From: Sedimenticola sp.
GTDB lineage: Bacteria; Pseudomonadota; Gammaproteobacteria; Chromatiales; Chromatiaceae
DNA length: 64,000 nt
Direction of reading: 5' to 3'
Assembly (NCBI GenBank): GCA_027068915.1
Contig: JAMOLT010000055.1
Location: forward strand, 124,001-188,000
The translations under genes and the position numbers were made by a program. Of the stretch, positions 51,779 through 61,377 are shown one piece after another (position 1 is the first letter of the stretch; the number at the start of each line of letters is the position of its first letter). A model generated the notes under the pieces. The model saw only the letters and a list, made by a program, of their open reading frames with translations, ran no database searches and was not told the DNA's origin.

Positions 51779-52404
51779 GTTTCTTCCTCCAGAAGATGAT
51801 GGGCAGCAGCCAGCAGGCGCCGCTGCCTGGTCAATAAATGCCAGCGTTTCCCGCCGCATTGGTACCACAGGTGGGCGGCTCTAGTCCCCGTGAGCAGCGC
51901 GCAGCGTATGCGGGCTGCTGTATCCGGGTTTTCCAGATGCAGGGGCTCTCCCTGCACCATGATTCTCGGCGACATGCCGCTGATATGATCCTGATATATT
52001 TTAGCCAATTGGCTGTATTGTGTGTGCTTTTTAAATTCGAATGCACTGATGCGGGATTGAAAATCTTCCAGGTCACTCCCCAGTGATGCCGTTTTTTGTC
52101 TATCCGCAAACAGTTTTTGCCCGAGCTGCAGCAGCTGGACGCTATATCGGGTCAGTTCCGGGTTTCGGTCTGCGGGCATTTCCAGCTGGGTGATAAAATG
52201 CTGCAGCCCGAGTGTGAGGTTCTGTGGTTTTCCAAATACTGTTTGTACGGATTCGGGACTGGTCTGAAACAAGGACCCCACGCTGGCTTCCATTGCGTGG
52301 TCGTCGGTCCTGCCATAGTGCGCCAGCTCGAAGGTGATGCGGGCGGCCTGAAAAACTCCGCCAAGAATCAGCGCATGATCTCTGTCTGTAAATTTTCTGC
52401 TCAT
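51775..52404 (-). CDS. hflD: HflD (high-frequency-lysogenisation protein)
   Basis: 209 residues starting [21 protein letters not shown], with the all-helical HflD signature (NPELTRYSVQLLQLGQKL and PRIMVQGEPLHLENP). HflD is peripheral on the inner membrane and in E. coli regulates lambda CII stability; its general role is not settled. It directly follows mnmA (TGATG overlap), the same neighbourhood as in E. coli, a mark of gammaproteobacteria. Confidence 0.92.
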   Translation of the reverse strand: MSRKFTDRDHALILGGVFQAARITFELAHYGRTDDHAMEASVGSLFQTSPESVQTVFGKPQNLTLGLQHFITQLEMPADRNPELTRYSVQLLQLGQKLFADRQKTASLGSDLEDFQSRISAFEFKKHTQYSQLAKIYQDHISGMSPRIMVQGEPLHLENPDTAARIRCALLTGTRAAHLWYQCGGKRWHLLTRQRRLLAAAHHLLEEET

Positions 52405-53477
52405 CAGCGAATAATTCCTCCGCCCAGGCATTCTTTGTCTTTGTACAGAACGATGGATTGCCCCGGGGTGATGGCGCGTTGGGGGGAGGCGAAGGTTGCT
52501 CGCATGTTGTTATTGTCGATGTGAACTTCACAGTCCTGCAAGGTTTGTCTGTGACGGCAGCGTGCCTGGCAATGGAGTCGCTTTGCCGGAGGGCTGCCGG
52601 CGATCCAGTGCAGTTGCTCGGCTTCCAGGGTGTTGGAGAATAGCTGCGGGTGGTCGTGTCCCTGAACAACGACAAGCACATTCTGCTTCACATCTTTGGC
52701 CGCCACGAACCAGGGGGCTTCGTCGGAGCCTGCAACACCGCCGATGCCCAGCCCCTGGCGCTGTCCCAGGGTGTAATACATCAGCCCTTCATGCCGACCG
52801 ATCACTTTTCCTTCGGGGGTTCGAATTTCTCCGGGATTTGCGGGCAGATAGGTGGCGAGAAAATCCTTGAAACGCCTTTCGCCAATAAAACAGATGCCGG
52901 TGCTGTCTTTCTTTTTATAGTTTTCAAAGCCTGCCTGGCGGGCGATTTTGCGTACTTCCGGCTTGGTCAGGTCTCCCAAGGGGAACAGGCTGTATTTCAA
53001 GGCGTGTTGCCCCAGCATGTACAGGAAGTAGGTTTGATCCTTGTTGTCATCTTCCGCCTGGAGGAGGTGGCAGTCATTGTCGCAGCTGATCCGGGCGTAG
53101 TGTCCGGTAGCGATATAGTCTGCACCCATGATCAGGGCATGATCGAGAAAGGCTTTGAACTTGATTTCCCGGTTGCAGAGCACATCCGGGTTCGGGGTGC
53201 GTCCTGCCTGGTATTCCTGCAAAAAATACTGGAATACCCGCTCCCAGTATTCCGCTGAAAAATTCATGGTGTGCAGGGGGATGCCCAGCTTGTCAGCAAC
53301 GGATCGGGCGTCCGCCAGGTCTTCTGCTGCCGAGCAGTACTCTGCGGTATCGTCTTCTTCCCAGTTTTTCATGAACAGGGCTTCTACTTCCCAGCCCTGG
53401 TTTTTCAGTAACAGGGCGGCGACGGCGGAATCCACGCCGCCGGAAAGACCAATGATGACTTTTCCCTTGCTGCTCAT
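52404..53477 (-). CDS. mnmA: tRNA-specific 2-thiouridylase MnmA
   Basis: 357 residues starting [26 protein letters not shown]-loop SGGVDS at 12-17, catalytic cysteine in [12 protein letters not shown] and the second in [10 protein letters not shown]. It thiolates U34 of tRNA-Lys, -Glu and -Gln. A long upstream ORF extension to 53666 lies inside the NUDIX gene and is rejected; the ATG at 53477 overlaps the NUDIX stop (ATGA). Confidence 0.96.
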   Translation of the reverse strand: MSSKGKVIIGLSGGVDSAVAALLLKNQGWEVEALFMKNWEEDDTAEYCSAAEDLADARSVADKLGIPLHTMNFSAEYWERVFQYFLQEYQAGRTPNPDVLCNREIKFKAFLDHALIMGADYIATGHYARISCDNDCHLLQAEDDNKDQTYFLYMLGQHALKYSLFPLGDLTKPEVRKIARQAGFENYKKKDSTGICFIGERRFKDFLATYLPANPGEIRTPEGKVIGRHEGLMYYTLGQRQGLGIGGVAGSDEAPWFVAAKDVKQNVLVVVQGHDHPQLFSNTLEAEQLHWIAGSPPAKRLHCQARCRHRQTLQDCEVHIDNNNMRATFASPQRAITPGQSIVLYKDKECLGGGIIR

Positions 53478-53923
53478 TTGCCGAGGCTGTGCAAGCTGTC
53501 CAGGGGCAGGCGAACGCCTCTGCGAAATTCCTGGATGCATTGCAGTACCATGGGGCTGCGCAGCCTGCCTTCCTGTTGCTGGATTTCTTCCAGCGTAAGC
53601 CAGTGGGTGGTGATGATTTCCCGATCCAGGGAGTGGCCGGGCATGGGTTCGCCTACACTGCCGCAAAAGCAGAAGCGCAGGTAGGAGCGCTGCTTTTCGG
53701 TCAACTGATACAGCCAGGTGCCGAGTAATGCCTTGGCCTGGAAGGGGCGGGTGGTTTCCTCCAGCACCTCGCGGGTGATGGCGTCCGTGAGTGACTCCCC
53801 TTGTTCAAGATGGCCGGCGGGCTGGTTGAATACGGTTTTTCCCTCGATGTGTTCCTCAACCAACAGAAAACGTGCATCCTCCTCGATAACAGCAGCGACG
53901 GTGATATGTGGCTTCCAGCTCAT
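53474..53923 (-). CDS. nudJ: NUDIX hydrolase (NudJ-like)
   Basis: 149 residues with the Nudix box [21 protein letters not shown] (Gx5Ex7REUxEE pattern, partly cited). NudJ in E. coli is a phosphatase acting on HMP-PP and nucleoside di- and triphosphates, and is encoded beside mnmA. The gene is chained by ATGA overlaps on both sides (with rluE upstream, mnmA downstream). The substrate here is not established. Confidence 0.9.
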   Translation of the reverse strand: MSWKPHITVAAVIEEDARFLLVEEHIEGKTVFNQPAGHLEQGESLTDAITREVLEETTRPFQAKALLGTWLYQLTEKQRSYLRFCFCGSVGEPMPGHSLDREIITTHWLTLEEIQQQEGRLRSPMVLQCIQEFRRGVRLPLDSLHSLGK

Positions 53924-54504
53924 GGGGGTATTTTACCCTGCTTCGCTCTGTGGTGTTGATGCGGATTGAGGGGGATTTGTTGCCATTGGCCGGGTTGCAG
54001 GCCGCCCAGCTTCCATTGGCCGATGGCAATGCGTACCAAACGCAGGGTGGGGAAGCCGATGGCGGCTGTCATGCGTCGGATCTGGCGGTTACGCCCTTCC
54101 TGGATGCGGATTTCCAGCCAGCGGGTGGGAATGCTGGCGCGGTAGCGCACGGGGGGGTTGCGGAGCCACAAATCCGGTTCTTCGATGATCTCTGCCTGGG
54201 CAGGCAGGCAGGGGCCATCCTTGAGCAGGATGCCGCTTCGCAGTGGCAGCAGGTCTTCATCGTTTGGCGTGCCTTCCACCTGTACCTGGTAGGTTTTCCA
54301 GCTGCGTTTGTCGGGGTGGGTGAGCTTGTGCGCCAGCTTGCCATTGTCGGTAAGCAGCAACAGGCCTTCGCTGTCACGATCGAGTCTGCCCGCTGGATAT
54401 ACACCCTGGATAGAGATGTAGTCGGCCAGCACTGCCCGCCCTTCCCTGTCGGTAAACTGGGTGAGTACTCCATAGGGTTTGTTGAACAGGATCAGGCGCG
54501 TCAT
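53920..54504 (-). CDS. rluE: 23S rRNA pseudouridine synthase RluE
   Basis: 194 residues from the ATG at 54504 ([22 protein letters not shown]). The RsuA/RluE-type catalytic aspartate lies in [14 protein letters not shown], with no N-terminal S4 domain, consistent with RluE, which modifies U2457 of E. coli 23S rRNA. The C-terminal motif GRNRQIRRM is intact. It is divergent from icd with 56 bp between, and heads the five-gene chain down to the LEA-like lipoprotein. Confidence 0.92.
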   Translation of the reverse strand: MTRLILFNKPYGVLTQFTDREGRAVLADYISIQGVYPAGRLDRDSEGLLLLTDNGKLAHKLTHPDKRSWKTYQVQVEGTPNDEDLLPLRSGILLKDGPCLPAQAEIIEEPDLWLRNPPVRYRASIPTRWLEIRIQEGRNRQIRRMTAAIGFPTLRLVRIAIGQWKLGGLQPGQWQQIPLNPHQHHRAKQGKIPP

Positions 54505-54560
54505 GGGGATGGTGAAAATGTTAGAATATGCCGCATACAATAGCAAAAAGGGTGTGTTTG

Positions 54561-55817
54561 ATGTCGTACGAAAAAATAGAAATTCCTTCCGTTGGTGAAA
54601 AAATCACGGTCAATGAGGACAACAGCCTCAATGTTCCAAGTAGTCCTGTTGTGCCTTTTATCGAAGGTGACGGGATCGGCGTGGATATTACGCCAGTGAT
54701 GAAAAAAGTCGTGGATGCTGCTGTGGAGAAGGCCTATGGCGGGGAGAAATCTATCGCCTGGATGGAAGTCTATGCGGGTGAGAAAGCGGTAAGGGTTTAT
54801 GGCGATGATACCTGGCTGCCCCAGGAGACCTTTGATGCGGTAAAAGACTATGTGGTTTCCATCAAGGGGCCGCTGACCACCCCGGTTGGCGGAGGGATTC
54901 GTTCCCTGAATGTGACCCTGCGTCAGGTGCTGGATCTGTATGTGTGTCTGCGCCCGGTGCGCTATTTTTCGGGCACTCCCAGCCCTTTGTGCCACCCAGA
55001 GTATACGGATATGGTGATTTTCAGGGAAAACTCCGAAGATATCTATGCGGGCGTGGAATGGGCGCAAGGCAGTGCAGAGGCGAAGAAAATCATCGATTTC
55101 CTGCAGAACGAAATGGGCGTCAGTAAAATCAGATTCCCTGAAACTTCCGGGATTGGCATCAAGCCGGTTTCCAGGGATGGTACGCGTCGCCTGGTGCGCA
55201 GAGCCATGCAGTATGCGCTAGACAATGATCGGGACTCCGTAACTCTGGTGCACAAGGGTAACATCATGAAGTTCACGGAAGGCGCCTTCAAGGAATGGGG
55301 CTATGAGCTGGCGAAAGAGGAGTTTGGGGCGGTGGAGATTGATGGCGGTCCCTGGTGTTCTTTTGAAAACCCGGTTAGCGGCAAGGAGATTATCATCAAG
55401 GATGTCATTGCCGATGCCTTCCTGCAGCAAATTCTGTTGCGTCCCCGTGAATATGATGTGATTGCCACCCTGAATCTCAACGGCGATTATATCTCCGATG
55501 CGCTGGCTGCCCAGGTTGGGGGTATCGGAATTGCCCCGGGGGCAAATCTGTCAGATACGGTTGCCATGTTTGAGGCTACACACGGTACTGCACCGAAGTA
55601 TGCAGGCCAGGACAAGGTGAATCCCGGCTCGCTGATTTTGTCTGCAGAAATGATGTTGCGTCACATGGGCTGGACAGAAGCTGCTGATCTGATCATCAAG
55701 TCCATGGGGGCCGCGATACAGAACAAGACGGTAACCTATGATTTTGAGCGTTTAATGGATGGTGCCAAGTTGTTGAGCTGTTCTGAATTTGGTGAAGCCA
55801 TGATTGCCGAAATGTAG
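54561..55817 (+). CDS. icd: Isocitrate dehydrogenase, NADP-dependent
   Basis: 418 residues starting [23 protein letters not shown], the size and type of E. coli Icd. Substrate-binding serine region [23 protein letters not shown] (phosphorylatable Ser114-like), metal-binding [10 protein letters not shown] and the coenzyme segment [19 protein letters not shown] are present. It makes 2-oxoglutarate and NADPH, the substrate pool that SthA balances. SD AAAAAGG upstream; ends at the bidirectional terminator shared with the cold-shock gene. Confidence 0.96.
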   Translation: MSYEKIEIPSVGEKITVNEDNSLNVPSSPVVPFIEGDGIGVDITPVMKKVVDAAVEKAYGGEKSIAWMEVYAGEKAVRVYGDDTWLPQETFDAVKDYVVSIKGPLTTPVGGGIRSLNVTLRQVLDLYVCLRPVRYFSGTPSPLCHPEYTDMVIFRENSEDIYAGVEWAQGSAEAKKIIDFLQNEMGVSKIRFPETSGIGIKPVSRDGTRRLVRRAMQYALDNDRDSVTLVHKGNIMKFTEGAFKEWGYELAKEEFGAVEIDGGPWCSFENPVSGKEIIIKDVIADAFLQQILLRPREYDVIATLNLNGDYISDALAAQVGGIGIAPGANLSDTVAMFEATHGTAPKYAGQDKVNPGSLILSAEMMLRHMGWTEAADLIIKSMGAAIQNKTVTYDFERLMDGAKLLSCSEFGEAMIAEM

Positions 55818-55824
55818 CCCGAGA

Positions 55825-55863
55825 CAAAAAAAGCCTGCCCGACATTAATCGGGCAGGCTTTTC
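55825..55863. terminator. Bidirectional terminator between icd and cspA-like gene
   Basis: AAGCCTGCCCGA and TCGGGCAGGCTT form a 12-bp stem around a six-base loop, with A runs before and T runs after, so it serves both convergent genes. Confidence 0.9.
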
Positions 55864-55888
55864 AGTAGTCGAAAACAGCGGAAACGTA

Positions 55889-56098
55889 CTATTCCGCTGT
55901 GTATTTCAGGTTCTGTGCATGCAGGCCTTTGGGGCCCTGTTCAATGTCAAACTCTACGGCTTGTCCTTCTTTGAGGGTTTTGTAGCCATCCATTTCAATG
56001 GCGGAGAAATGCACGAACACATCCTCTTCACCATCATTGGGGGTGACAAATCCATAACCCTTCGCGTTGTTGAACCATTTTACGACACCGCTAGGCAT
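55889..56098 (-). CDS. CspA-family cold-shock protein
   Basis: 69 residues starting [34 protein letters not shown]. The RNP1 (KGYGFV) and RNP2 (VFVHF) motifs are intact, so it binds single-stranded RNA or DNA. SD AGGAGGATAG. Its longer ORF to 56203 is leader, not protein. Whether it is cold-induced is unknown; the leader overlaps a hairpin repeat at 56181-56225. Confidence 0.95.
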   Translation of the reverse strand: MPSGVVKWFNNAKGYGFVTPNDGEEDVFVHFSAIEMDGYKTLKEGQAVEFDIEQGPKGLHAQNLKYTAE

Positions 56099-56180
56099 AT
56101 CTATCCTCCTGCTTTCCTTTGGGGTAAAAATTGCTATTATTATTTGGTGAGAGCCTGAAATCAGGTTGTTCTCTGTTTGC

Positions 56181-56225
56181 TTTATCAGGATGTTGAAAAA
56201 CACCGTTTTTCAACATCCTGATAAA
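56181..56225. repeat. Hairpin repeat H3
   Basis: A 21-bp perfect inverted repeat (TTTATCAGGATGTTGAAAAA...) with a three-base loop. It shares the AGGATGTTGAAAAA arm with H2 at 40549. It lies upstream of the cspA-like gene. Confidence 0.85.
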
Positions 56226-56300
56226 GGCACCTCTATACATTGTCATTCCGGCGCAGGCCGGAATCCATGCGTTCTTGAAAACTGTAGACACCAGCCTCGG

Positions 56301-56389
56301 CAATTGCTCTCGCGTTGTTCTACTACGATACATCCCTGTATCTATCCTGCATTGCGCTACCTTCACCCATCCATGGATTCGTGTGCCGG
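56301..56389 (+). repeat. Dispersed repeat core, copy A
   Basis: CAATTGCTC..., GTTGTTCTACTACGATACAT, TCTATCCTGCATT, and CCCATCCATGGATTCGTG, matching 59319-59416 and the inverse of 40349-40467. It is inserted between the GACACC and GCCGGTGTG arms of a palindromic module that is uninterrupted in copy B. Confidence 0.8.
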
Positions 56390-56618
56390 TGTGACGAAAA
56401 CCGAATTAATCGAGATGCCCTTATGTTGAAAAACTACAAAAAAACTTGTATCAGGTCAACTATATGACGTTTATTCTGCTGGACAAAGCGAGTGGCTTCC
56501 CTTGCCAAAGCCACTTTGAAAAGCGTTTCAATTTGCTGGGTTGAGTGCATTAACTTATTGAAAGCCCAGGGCTACAGCAGCTTGCTGCAGCGGTACAAAA
56601 GAAGTGCTTTCCCGTGTC

Positions 56619-56960
56619 CTAAGGTGATGCATCCTCCAGGGATTTGATGTATTCATCGAGTATTTCCCGTTCTTTTGCGGAAATATCGATTATCTGAAAA
56701 CCCGACCAGTAGCTGTCCGACGCGCTTGCTTCGTCGAGCCATAGGCAGGTAGCGCCCAGGGTGATGTCGGGATCTCCGGTGTTGTGGTCAATGAGCTGGA
56801 GTTGGTGAACGGTGCCGGGGCTGGGGTGTTCTCCCTCGGAAACCATCATGAATCCTTCTCCGGAGATATTGACAAGAACCCCCACAGCCCTTCCATTCAG
56901 GCTGTTGATGACTTGTACGGTAGAGCGAGGCGAGTATCGGTCATGTACTCTTTGATGCAC
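56619..56960 (-). CDS. PilZ-domain c-di-GMP-binding protein
   Basis: 113 residues, essentially one PilZ domain. The binding motifs are visible: RxxxR as RYSPR (8-12) and the N/DxSxxG as NISGEG (31-36). It binds cyclic di-GMP in known relatives; the effector output is unknown. It starts 17 bp after the DUF1631 stop on the same strand and is probably co-transcribed with it. Confidence 0.88.
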   Translation of the reverse strand: MHQRVHDRYSPRSTVQVINSLNGRAVGVLVNISGEGFMMVSEGEHPSPGTVHQLQLIDHNTGDPDITLGATCLWLDEASASDSYWSGFQIIDISAKEREILDEYIKSLEDASP

Positions 56961-56977
56961 GTTGGTTCCTCTTTAAA

Positions 56978-59098
56978 TCAAGTGGTTTGGGGGGTGCGTT
57001 CAAGGATGGTTTTGATAGTGGCCATTGCGCGCTCCCAGAAGGAGGTTCTTATGTCTTCATAATAGGCAATATCGCCGCTGAGCAGCCCCTCGGCCAATTC
57101 CGCAATATCCAGTAATGAGGTTTTCTTGCCCCGGTTGTTTACGAATAGAAAGCGATCAGAGAAATGGTTGTACCATGACAGCCTTGCACGGTAACTCTTG
57201 CTGGTTCTCAAATCGAATTCAAATACCGTGTTTTCCGGCAGCGCCCTTAGCCGATTGTAGGTTTCCATCGTTTTTGGGTTGATTTTCGGCTTTACCTTGG
57301 TTCCTTTGTGAGACAGATCCAGAGCGATTTGTTCTTTTGGCTTTTCTTCCAGCGCTTTGACAAAACGCTCTATTTCCTTGCTTTTATGCGGCAACAGGCC
57401 GCCTACCTGTGCCCATAACTGTTCCGAGAGTGTATCCAGCTGTGGTTGCTGGGCTGTGTGGGCCAGGATCTCCTGGCTGGTGCTAAGCAGATAGCGTCCC
57501 AGATCCAGGGCTTCTTCCCATGCCGGACTGTCGGTATCCACGCCTTCGCGCAGACGAAGCAGCGTGAGGTAATCAATCCATACCTGTTCGATGAAATAGG
57601 CACAATAATCCGGAACGGTCTGCCCATCAAAGGTTGTTTCGGCAGCGGTTTTTGCTATGGATTTTGCCCGGGACATCAATTCCCGGCCTTGCTCGGACTC
57701 CCGGCTGTGTTTTTCCAGGATAGCGAATTTTTCTTCCAGACGGTTGACTTCATCTTTCAGTAGCTGGGAAAATTCTTCAAAATCGCTGTTTTTCTGGTGC
57801 CTGAGCCTGACGATGCGGAAGACCATGTCTTTCAGGAACGGGTAAACGCCTTCATCCAGATCAGATTCATTCATCCACAAGGCGGCTGCCTCTACTGCCT
57901 GATCGAGAAACAGGCGGGCAGGGTGGTCTTTGGAGGAAAAGAGTTTGGGGCTAAGCAGACCGATCTTGATGTAAGACGTATGCAGATGGCCAAGCAATGC
58001 CTTGGTGATATCCGGAATACGCTCATCATCGAGCATGCGCTCAAACAGCAGGCCTACCAGGTCAATGATGTTTTCCTGCTCGTCCAGCAGACGGTCATTG
58101 CCGATAGTCTCCTTCAGGGCAACTCGCTGATCCTGCATGGCTTGCTGAACCTGGGAAAGAACCTCCGCGTTGACGGATTCCCTGGATATGGTTTTTCCCA
58201 GCTGCACGGGTTCTGGAAACGAAGTGTCCTCGCGGTGGATAATGTTGTTGGTGGCGTTTACCACTTCTTGTGTGGTCGCAACCTGTACGCCCGGTGGCAG
58301 CGGTTTCTTTTTGTGTTGGAGGGAACGCTTGGCCATTAGCAGCTCATGGATGCGGGACAGGGTTTCCTCACCCAGCTCTTCGGTGGTTTGCGTCTTTTCC
58401 AGCTTCTTGTCTTCTTCTGTCTCTGCCTCTTCTTTGCTGGTTGCTGATCCCGGGTTTATTTTTGCCTTGTACTTCAGGTTGGGCAGAATGCCTGCCTTCT
58501 TGAGTTTTTCATTGAGTTCTTCGTGCAGCTCATCGAGATCGGAAAGCACATATTTGTCATAGAGCGTATAGAGCACGAGGAGTGCGTCGTTTTCAATGCT
58601 GAGGCGGTCAACGCAGCGGGCGAACACTTCGCTCATCTGGCGTGGTGAAGCAGGTATGTTGGGGATTTTCACCGGCTGCCCTTCATTCACTACGGACAGG
58701 CGCTGCGCCAGTACATACAAAAGTTGATAGTTTTTTCTTTCAGCGCGTTCTGCCAGTGTGTGCAGGGCCAGATTTCTCTCGTACAGATCGACGTTCACCA
58801 GACTCAGGGTTTCACTGCCAAGGTGCTGTTTTTCTTCATTGCTCACATTGGGGAATTTTCCCAGGTACTTCACCAGCAGATCATGAAAGTCGAGGGACAT
58901 GTCCTCCATCTTCAACCATATTTCCCGCTGTGCCTCGAAAAAGTGGTTCTGGATATTGACGCTTTCCGCCTTGTCGGCGAATTCCATCAACACGTCATCC
59001 GTGGCGCGCAGCTGCTGGCGGAACTTGCCGTTCAGCACCTCTATGGCATGTTGCTGCCAGTCGTTGATCAAATAGCGGAATTTATAACTGATAGTCAC
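56978..59098 (-). CDS. DUF1631 family protein
   Basis: 706 residues, largely helical, with no signal peptide. It matches the DUF1631 family found in many gamma- and betaproteobacteria. A C-terminal segment LPENTVFEFDLRTSKSYRARLSWYNHFSDRFLFVNNRGKK resembles a degenerate PilZ-like fold; the family is often beside PilZ or c-di-GMP genes, as here. The long central part holds a charged linker around residues 220-250. Function unknown. Confidence 0.85.
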   Translation of the reverse strand: MTISYKFRYLINDWQQHAIEVLNGKFRQQLRATDDVLMEFADKAESVNIQNHFFEAQREIWLKMEDMSLDFHDLLVKYLGKFPNVSNEEKQHLGSETLSLVNVDLYERNLALHTLAERAERKNYQLLYVLAQRLSVVNEGQPVKIPNIPASPRQMSEVFARCVDRLSIENDALLVLYTLYDKYVLSDLDELHEELNEKLKKAGILPNLKYKAKINPGSATSKEEAETEEDKKLEKTQTTEELGEETLSRIHELLMAKRSLQHKKKPLPPGVQVATTQEVVNATNNIIHREDTSFPEPVQLGKTISRESVNAEVLSQVQQAMQDQRVALKETIGNDRLLDEQENIIDLVGLLFERMLDDERIPDITKALLGHLHTSYIKIGLLSPKLFSSKDHPARLFLDQAVEAAALWMNESDLDEGVYPFLKDMVFRIVRLRHQKNSDFEEFSQLLKDEVNRLEEKFAILEKHSRESEQGRELMSRAKSIAKTAAETTFDGQTVPDYCAYFIEQVWIDYLTLLRLREGVDTDSPAWEEALDLGRYLLSTSQEILAHTAQQPQLDTLSEQLWAQVGGLLPHKSKEIERFVKALEEKPKEQIALDLSHKGTKVKPKINPKTMETYNRLRALPENTVFEFDLRTSKSYRARLSWYNHFSDRFLFVNNRGKKTSLLDIAELAEGLLSGDIAYYEDIRTSFWERAMATIKTILERTPQTT

Positions 59099-59470
59099 CG
59101 GGGCTTTCCTTGGAGTCAGGCGTTTACTTGGGTCTGTGAGTTTAGAGTAGAATCAAAAGCTTACTCTATATGTTATTTTGAATCTACAGGCTTCAGGTTA
59201 GTGTGACCCTGAATCTGTGACTTTTATTACAATCCTGCCTGGATATTTTGCCAGACTGTGTTGAATGCCGGAACCCAGAATCTCGGGAATATGTGGCTGT
59301 TCTGGATCCCGGCCTTGGCAATTGCTCGACAACTGCTCCTGCGTTGTTCTACTACGATACATCCCTGCATCTATCCTGCATTACTATCTTCGCCCATCCA
59401 TGGGTTCGTGCGCCGGGGGAAAACTCGGGGTTCTGGTGAGGCACCCGGGATCAATCAATGGCTACCCGTG
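59099..59470. repeat. Gap with repeat copy C between DUF1631 and sthA
   Basis: 370 bp without a gene. The left part must carry the DUF1631 promoter. The right part holds the third copy of the dispersed repeat core at 59319-59416 (plus orientation), preceded by a loosely related tract. Nothing else is recognised. Confidence 0.6.
59319..59416 (+). repeat. Dispersed repeat core, copy C
   Basis: Contains GTTGTTCTACTACGATACAT, CATCTATCCTGCATT and CCCATCCATGGGTTCGTGCG as in copies A and B, without the flanking hairpins. It lies immediately downstream of sthA (minus strand). Confidence 0.8.
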
Positions 59471-60862
59471 TCAGCCAATCCGGTTCAGCCCGTATAGCGC
59501 CGCCACCCGGTAGGCTTCCGCCATGGTGGGATAGTTGAAGGTGGTTTCGGCAAAATAGCGCAGATTGTTGCCACTGCCGGGTTGGGACATGATGGCCTGG
59601 CCGATGTGGATGATTTCCGCTGCTTCCTGGCCGAAGCAGTGGATGCCCAGGATCTCCAGGGTTTTGCGGTGAAACAGAATCTTTAACATGCCCGTGGTGT
59701 GGCCGGAAATCTGCGCTCTGGCCAGGTTCTTGAATTCCGCCCGGCCTACTTCGAAGGGGATGTTCTGTTTGGTCAACTCGGCTTCCGTGCGCCCCAGCGA
59801 ACTGATTTCCGGGCTGGTGTAGATGCCTGTGGGCACTTCATCCACCAGCCGCCAGTCTACCTTGCCTTCTGCGATATAGGTGCCGACGAAGCGTCCCTGG
59901 TCATAGCTGGCGCTGGCCAGCCCTGGCGGGCCGGCCACATCGCCCACGGCGAAGATATGCTCCTGGCTGGACTGGAAGCGCTCATTGGTATTGATCTGGC
60001 CGCGGGAGTTGATTTCAATGCCCAGCTCTTCCAGGCCCATGTCCGTGGTGTTGCCGCTGCGCCCGTTTGCCCACAGCAGGATATCGGATTGAATCACCCG
60101 TCCGGATTTGCAGGTCAAAGTGACGCTGTGCTCGTCGGTGATGACGGATTCCATGGTTTCGTTGTGCAGCAGCAGTACGCCCTGATCGCGCAGATGGTAG
60201 CTGAGGGCATCGGTGACTTCATCGTCGAGAAAGGACAACAGCCGGTCGCGGGTGTTTACCAGATTCACTTTTACGTCCAGATTGGCAAAGATCGAGGCAT
60301 ATTCGCAACCAATTACTCCAGCGCCGAAAATGGTTACCCGCCGGGGCGTGTGATCCAGGTCCAGCAGGGTATCGCTGTCGCGGATGCAGGGATGGCTGAA
60401 ATCCAGCTCCGCCGGCCGCCAGGGCCGGGAGCCGGTGGCGATAATGAATTGCCCGGCTTCCAGGATCTGGCTATTGCCATCCAGACCGGCGACTTCCAGT
60501 GCATGGGCGTTCAGGAACCTGCCCCTGCCATGAAATACCCGTACCTGGTTGCGCGTGTAATAGCGATGCAGCATGCTGACCTGCTGGGCGATCACCTGAT
60601 CGGAGGTGCGCAGCAACTGGGGCCAGCTGATTTCCGCACCGGACAGGGTGTGTTCGAAAAGCGGGTGATGTCGATAGTCCGCCAGTAATTGAATGGCATG
60701 GCGTAACGCCTTGCTGGGGATAGTGCCCCGGTGGGTGCAGTTTCCACCCAGTTGCAGGCCTTCTTCCACCACGGCGACTTTCTTCCCGGCCTTGGCCAGA
60801 CGCATGGCCGCACCCTCTCCGCCGGGACCGCTGCCAATGACAATGACATCAAAATTGCTCAT
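59471..60862 (-). CDS. sthA: Soluble NAD(P)+ transhydrogenase
   Basis: 463 residues. A FAD-linked pyridine nucleotide-disulfide oxidoreductase fold starting [29 protein letters not shown]-binding [16 protein letters not shown] near 175-190, and the dimerisation domain with [14 protein letters not shown]. The position of the redox disulfide reads [13 protein letters not shown], so only one cysteine remains, which is the hallmark of SthA over lipoamide dehydrogenases. It equilibrates NADPH with NADH. It fits with the NADPH-producing Icd elsewhere in the window. Confidence 0.95.
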   Translation of the reverse strand: MSNFDVIVIGSGPGGEGAAMRLAKAGKKVAVVEEGLQLGGNCTHRGTIPSKALRHAIQLLADYRHHPLFEHTLSGAEISWPQLLRTSDQVIAQQVSMLHRYYTRNQVRVFHGRGRFLNAHALEVAGLDGNSQILEAGQFIIATGSRPWRPAELDFSHPCIRDSDTLLDLDHTPRRVTIFGAGVIGCEYASIFANLDVKVNLVNTRDRLLSFLDDEVTDALSYHLRDQGVLLLHNETMESVITDEHSVTLTCKSGRVIQSDILLWANGRSGNTTDMGLEELGIEINSRGQINTNERFQSSQEHIFAVGDVAGPPGLASASYDQGRFVGTYIAEGKVDWRLVDEVPTGIYTSPEISSLGRTEAELTKQNIPFEVGRAEFKNLARAQISGHTTGMLKILFHRKTLEILGIHCFGQEAAEIIHIGQAIMSQPGSGNNLRYFAETTFNYPTMAEAYRVAALYGLNRIG

Positions 60863-61377
60863 AGGTTTCCTTCGTTTTTTCTGTTTTTAATGGCGCACCA
60901 GGGGAACCTCTGGTTAAGCCGTCATTCCGGTACAGGCCGGAATCCATGACGCTGATTTTACCGGATCCCGGCTAGTGTACTGCATCGGAATTAAAGGCCC
61001 TTTCAGTGAGTCACAATGCGACCAGATGCAAAAGGCGTACTCGCACAGGAAGGGCCATCCCCTTTCAAGTGAGTACAACAGCGCAGATGGCCGCATTGTG
61101 ACTCACCCGAAGGGAGCCCCCCAAAAGATCCTTTAATTCCGACGTAGTGCACTAGTGCTGGAGTGATGAATACCGGTTTACTCAGGACTTGCCTAATACT
61201 GGCACAAATCAGCCAACAAATTGAATAATTGTCATGAGATGGGTGCTGGGTATTTTGCTCCGGGCACGTTCTCCAGTGCAGCTTATGAGTGATTCGCTAT
61301 ACTTACCCTTCAACATCCTGCGAAATGATTGCAATAAAAACAAACGATCATCTCAGGGCTTAGAAAGAGGAGGGACA
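60863..61377. promoter_or_regulatory. Divergent intergenic region sthA / histidine kinase
   Basis: 515 bp with no gene. The left 100 bp must contain the sthA promoter. A short inverted-repeat tract at 60920-60950 (CATTCCGG...CCGGAATC) precedes the MITE at 60972. The right part up to the GTG at 61378 should contain the kinase promoter; no convincing -35/-10 pair was identified. Confidence 0.5.
60972..61155 (-). mobile_element. 184-bp MITE, copy 2 (inverted)
   Basis: The same element as 25673-25853 in reverse orientation: terminal repeats CTAGTGTACTGCATCGG and its imperfect complement ending GTGCACTAG, internal CACAATGCG/CGCATTGTG inverted repeat, and C-TA/TA-G ends. A few substitutions and two small indels separate the copies. 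It sits between sthA and the histidine kinase gene and may influence both promoters. Confidence 0.8.

Larger units (their letters stand above)
56099..56618. repeat. Repeat-bearing gap between cspA-like and PilZ genes
   Basis: 520 bp without a gene. It holds a perfect 21-bp hairpin (56181-56225), a module similar to 40471-40547 split in two (about 56259-56292 and 56385-56424) around the repeat core 56301-56389, and a terminal TGTTGAAAAA half hairpin near 56423. The rest up to the PilZ stop at 56619 looks like ordinary non-coding DNA. Confidence 0.75.
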
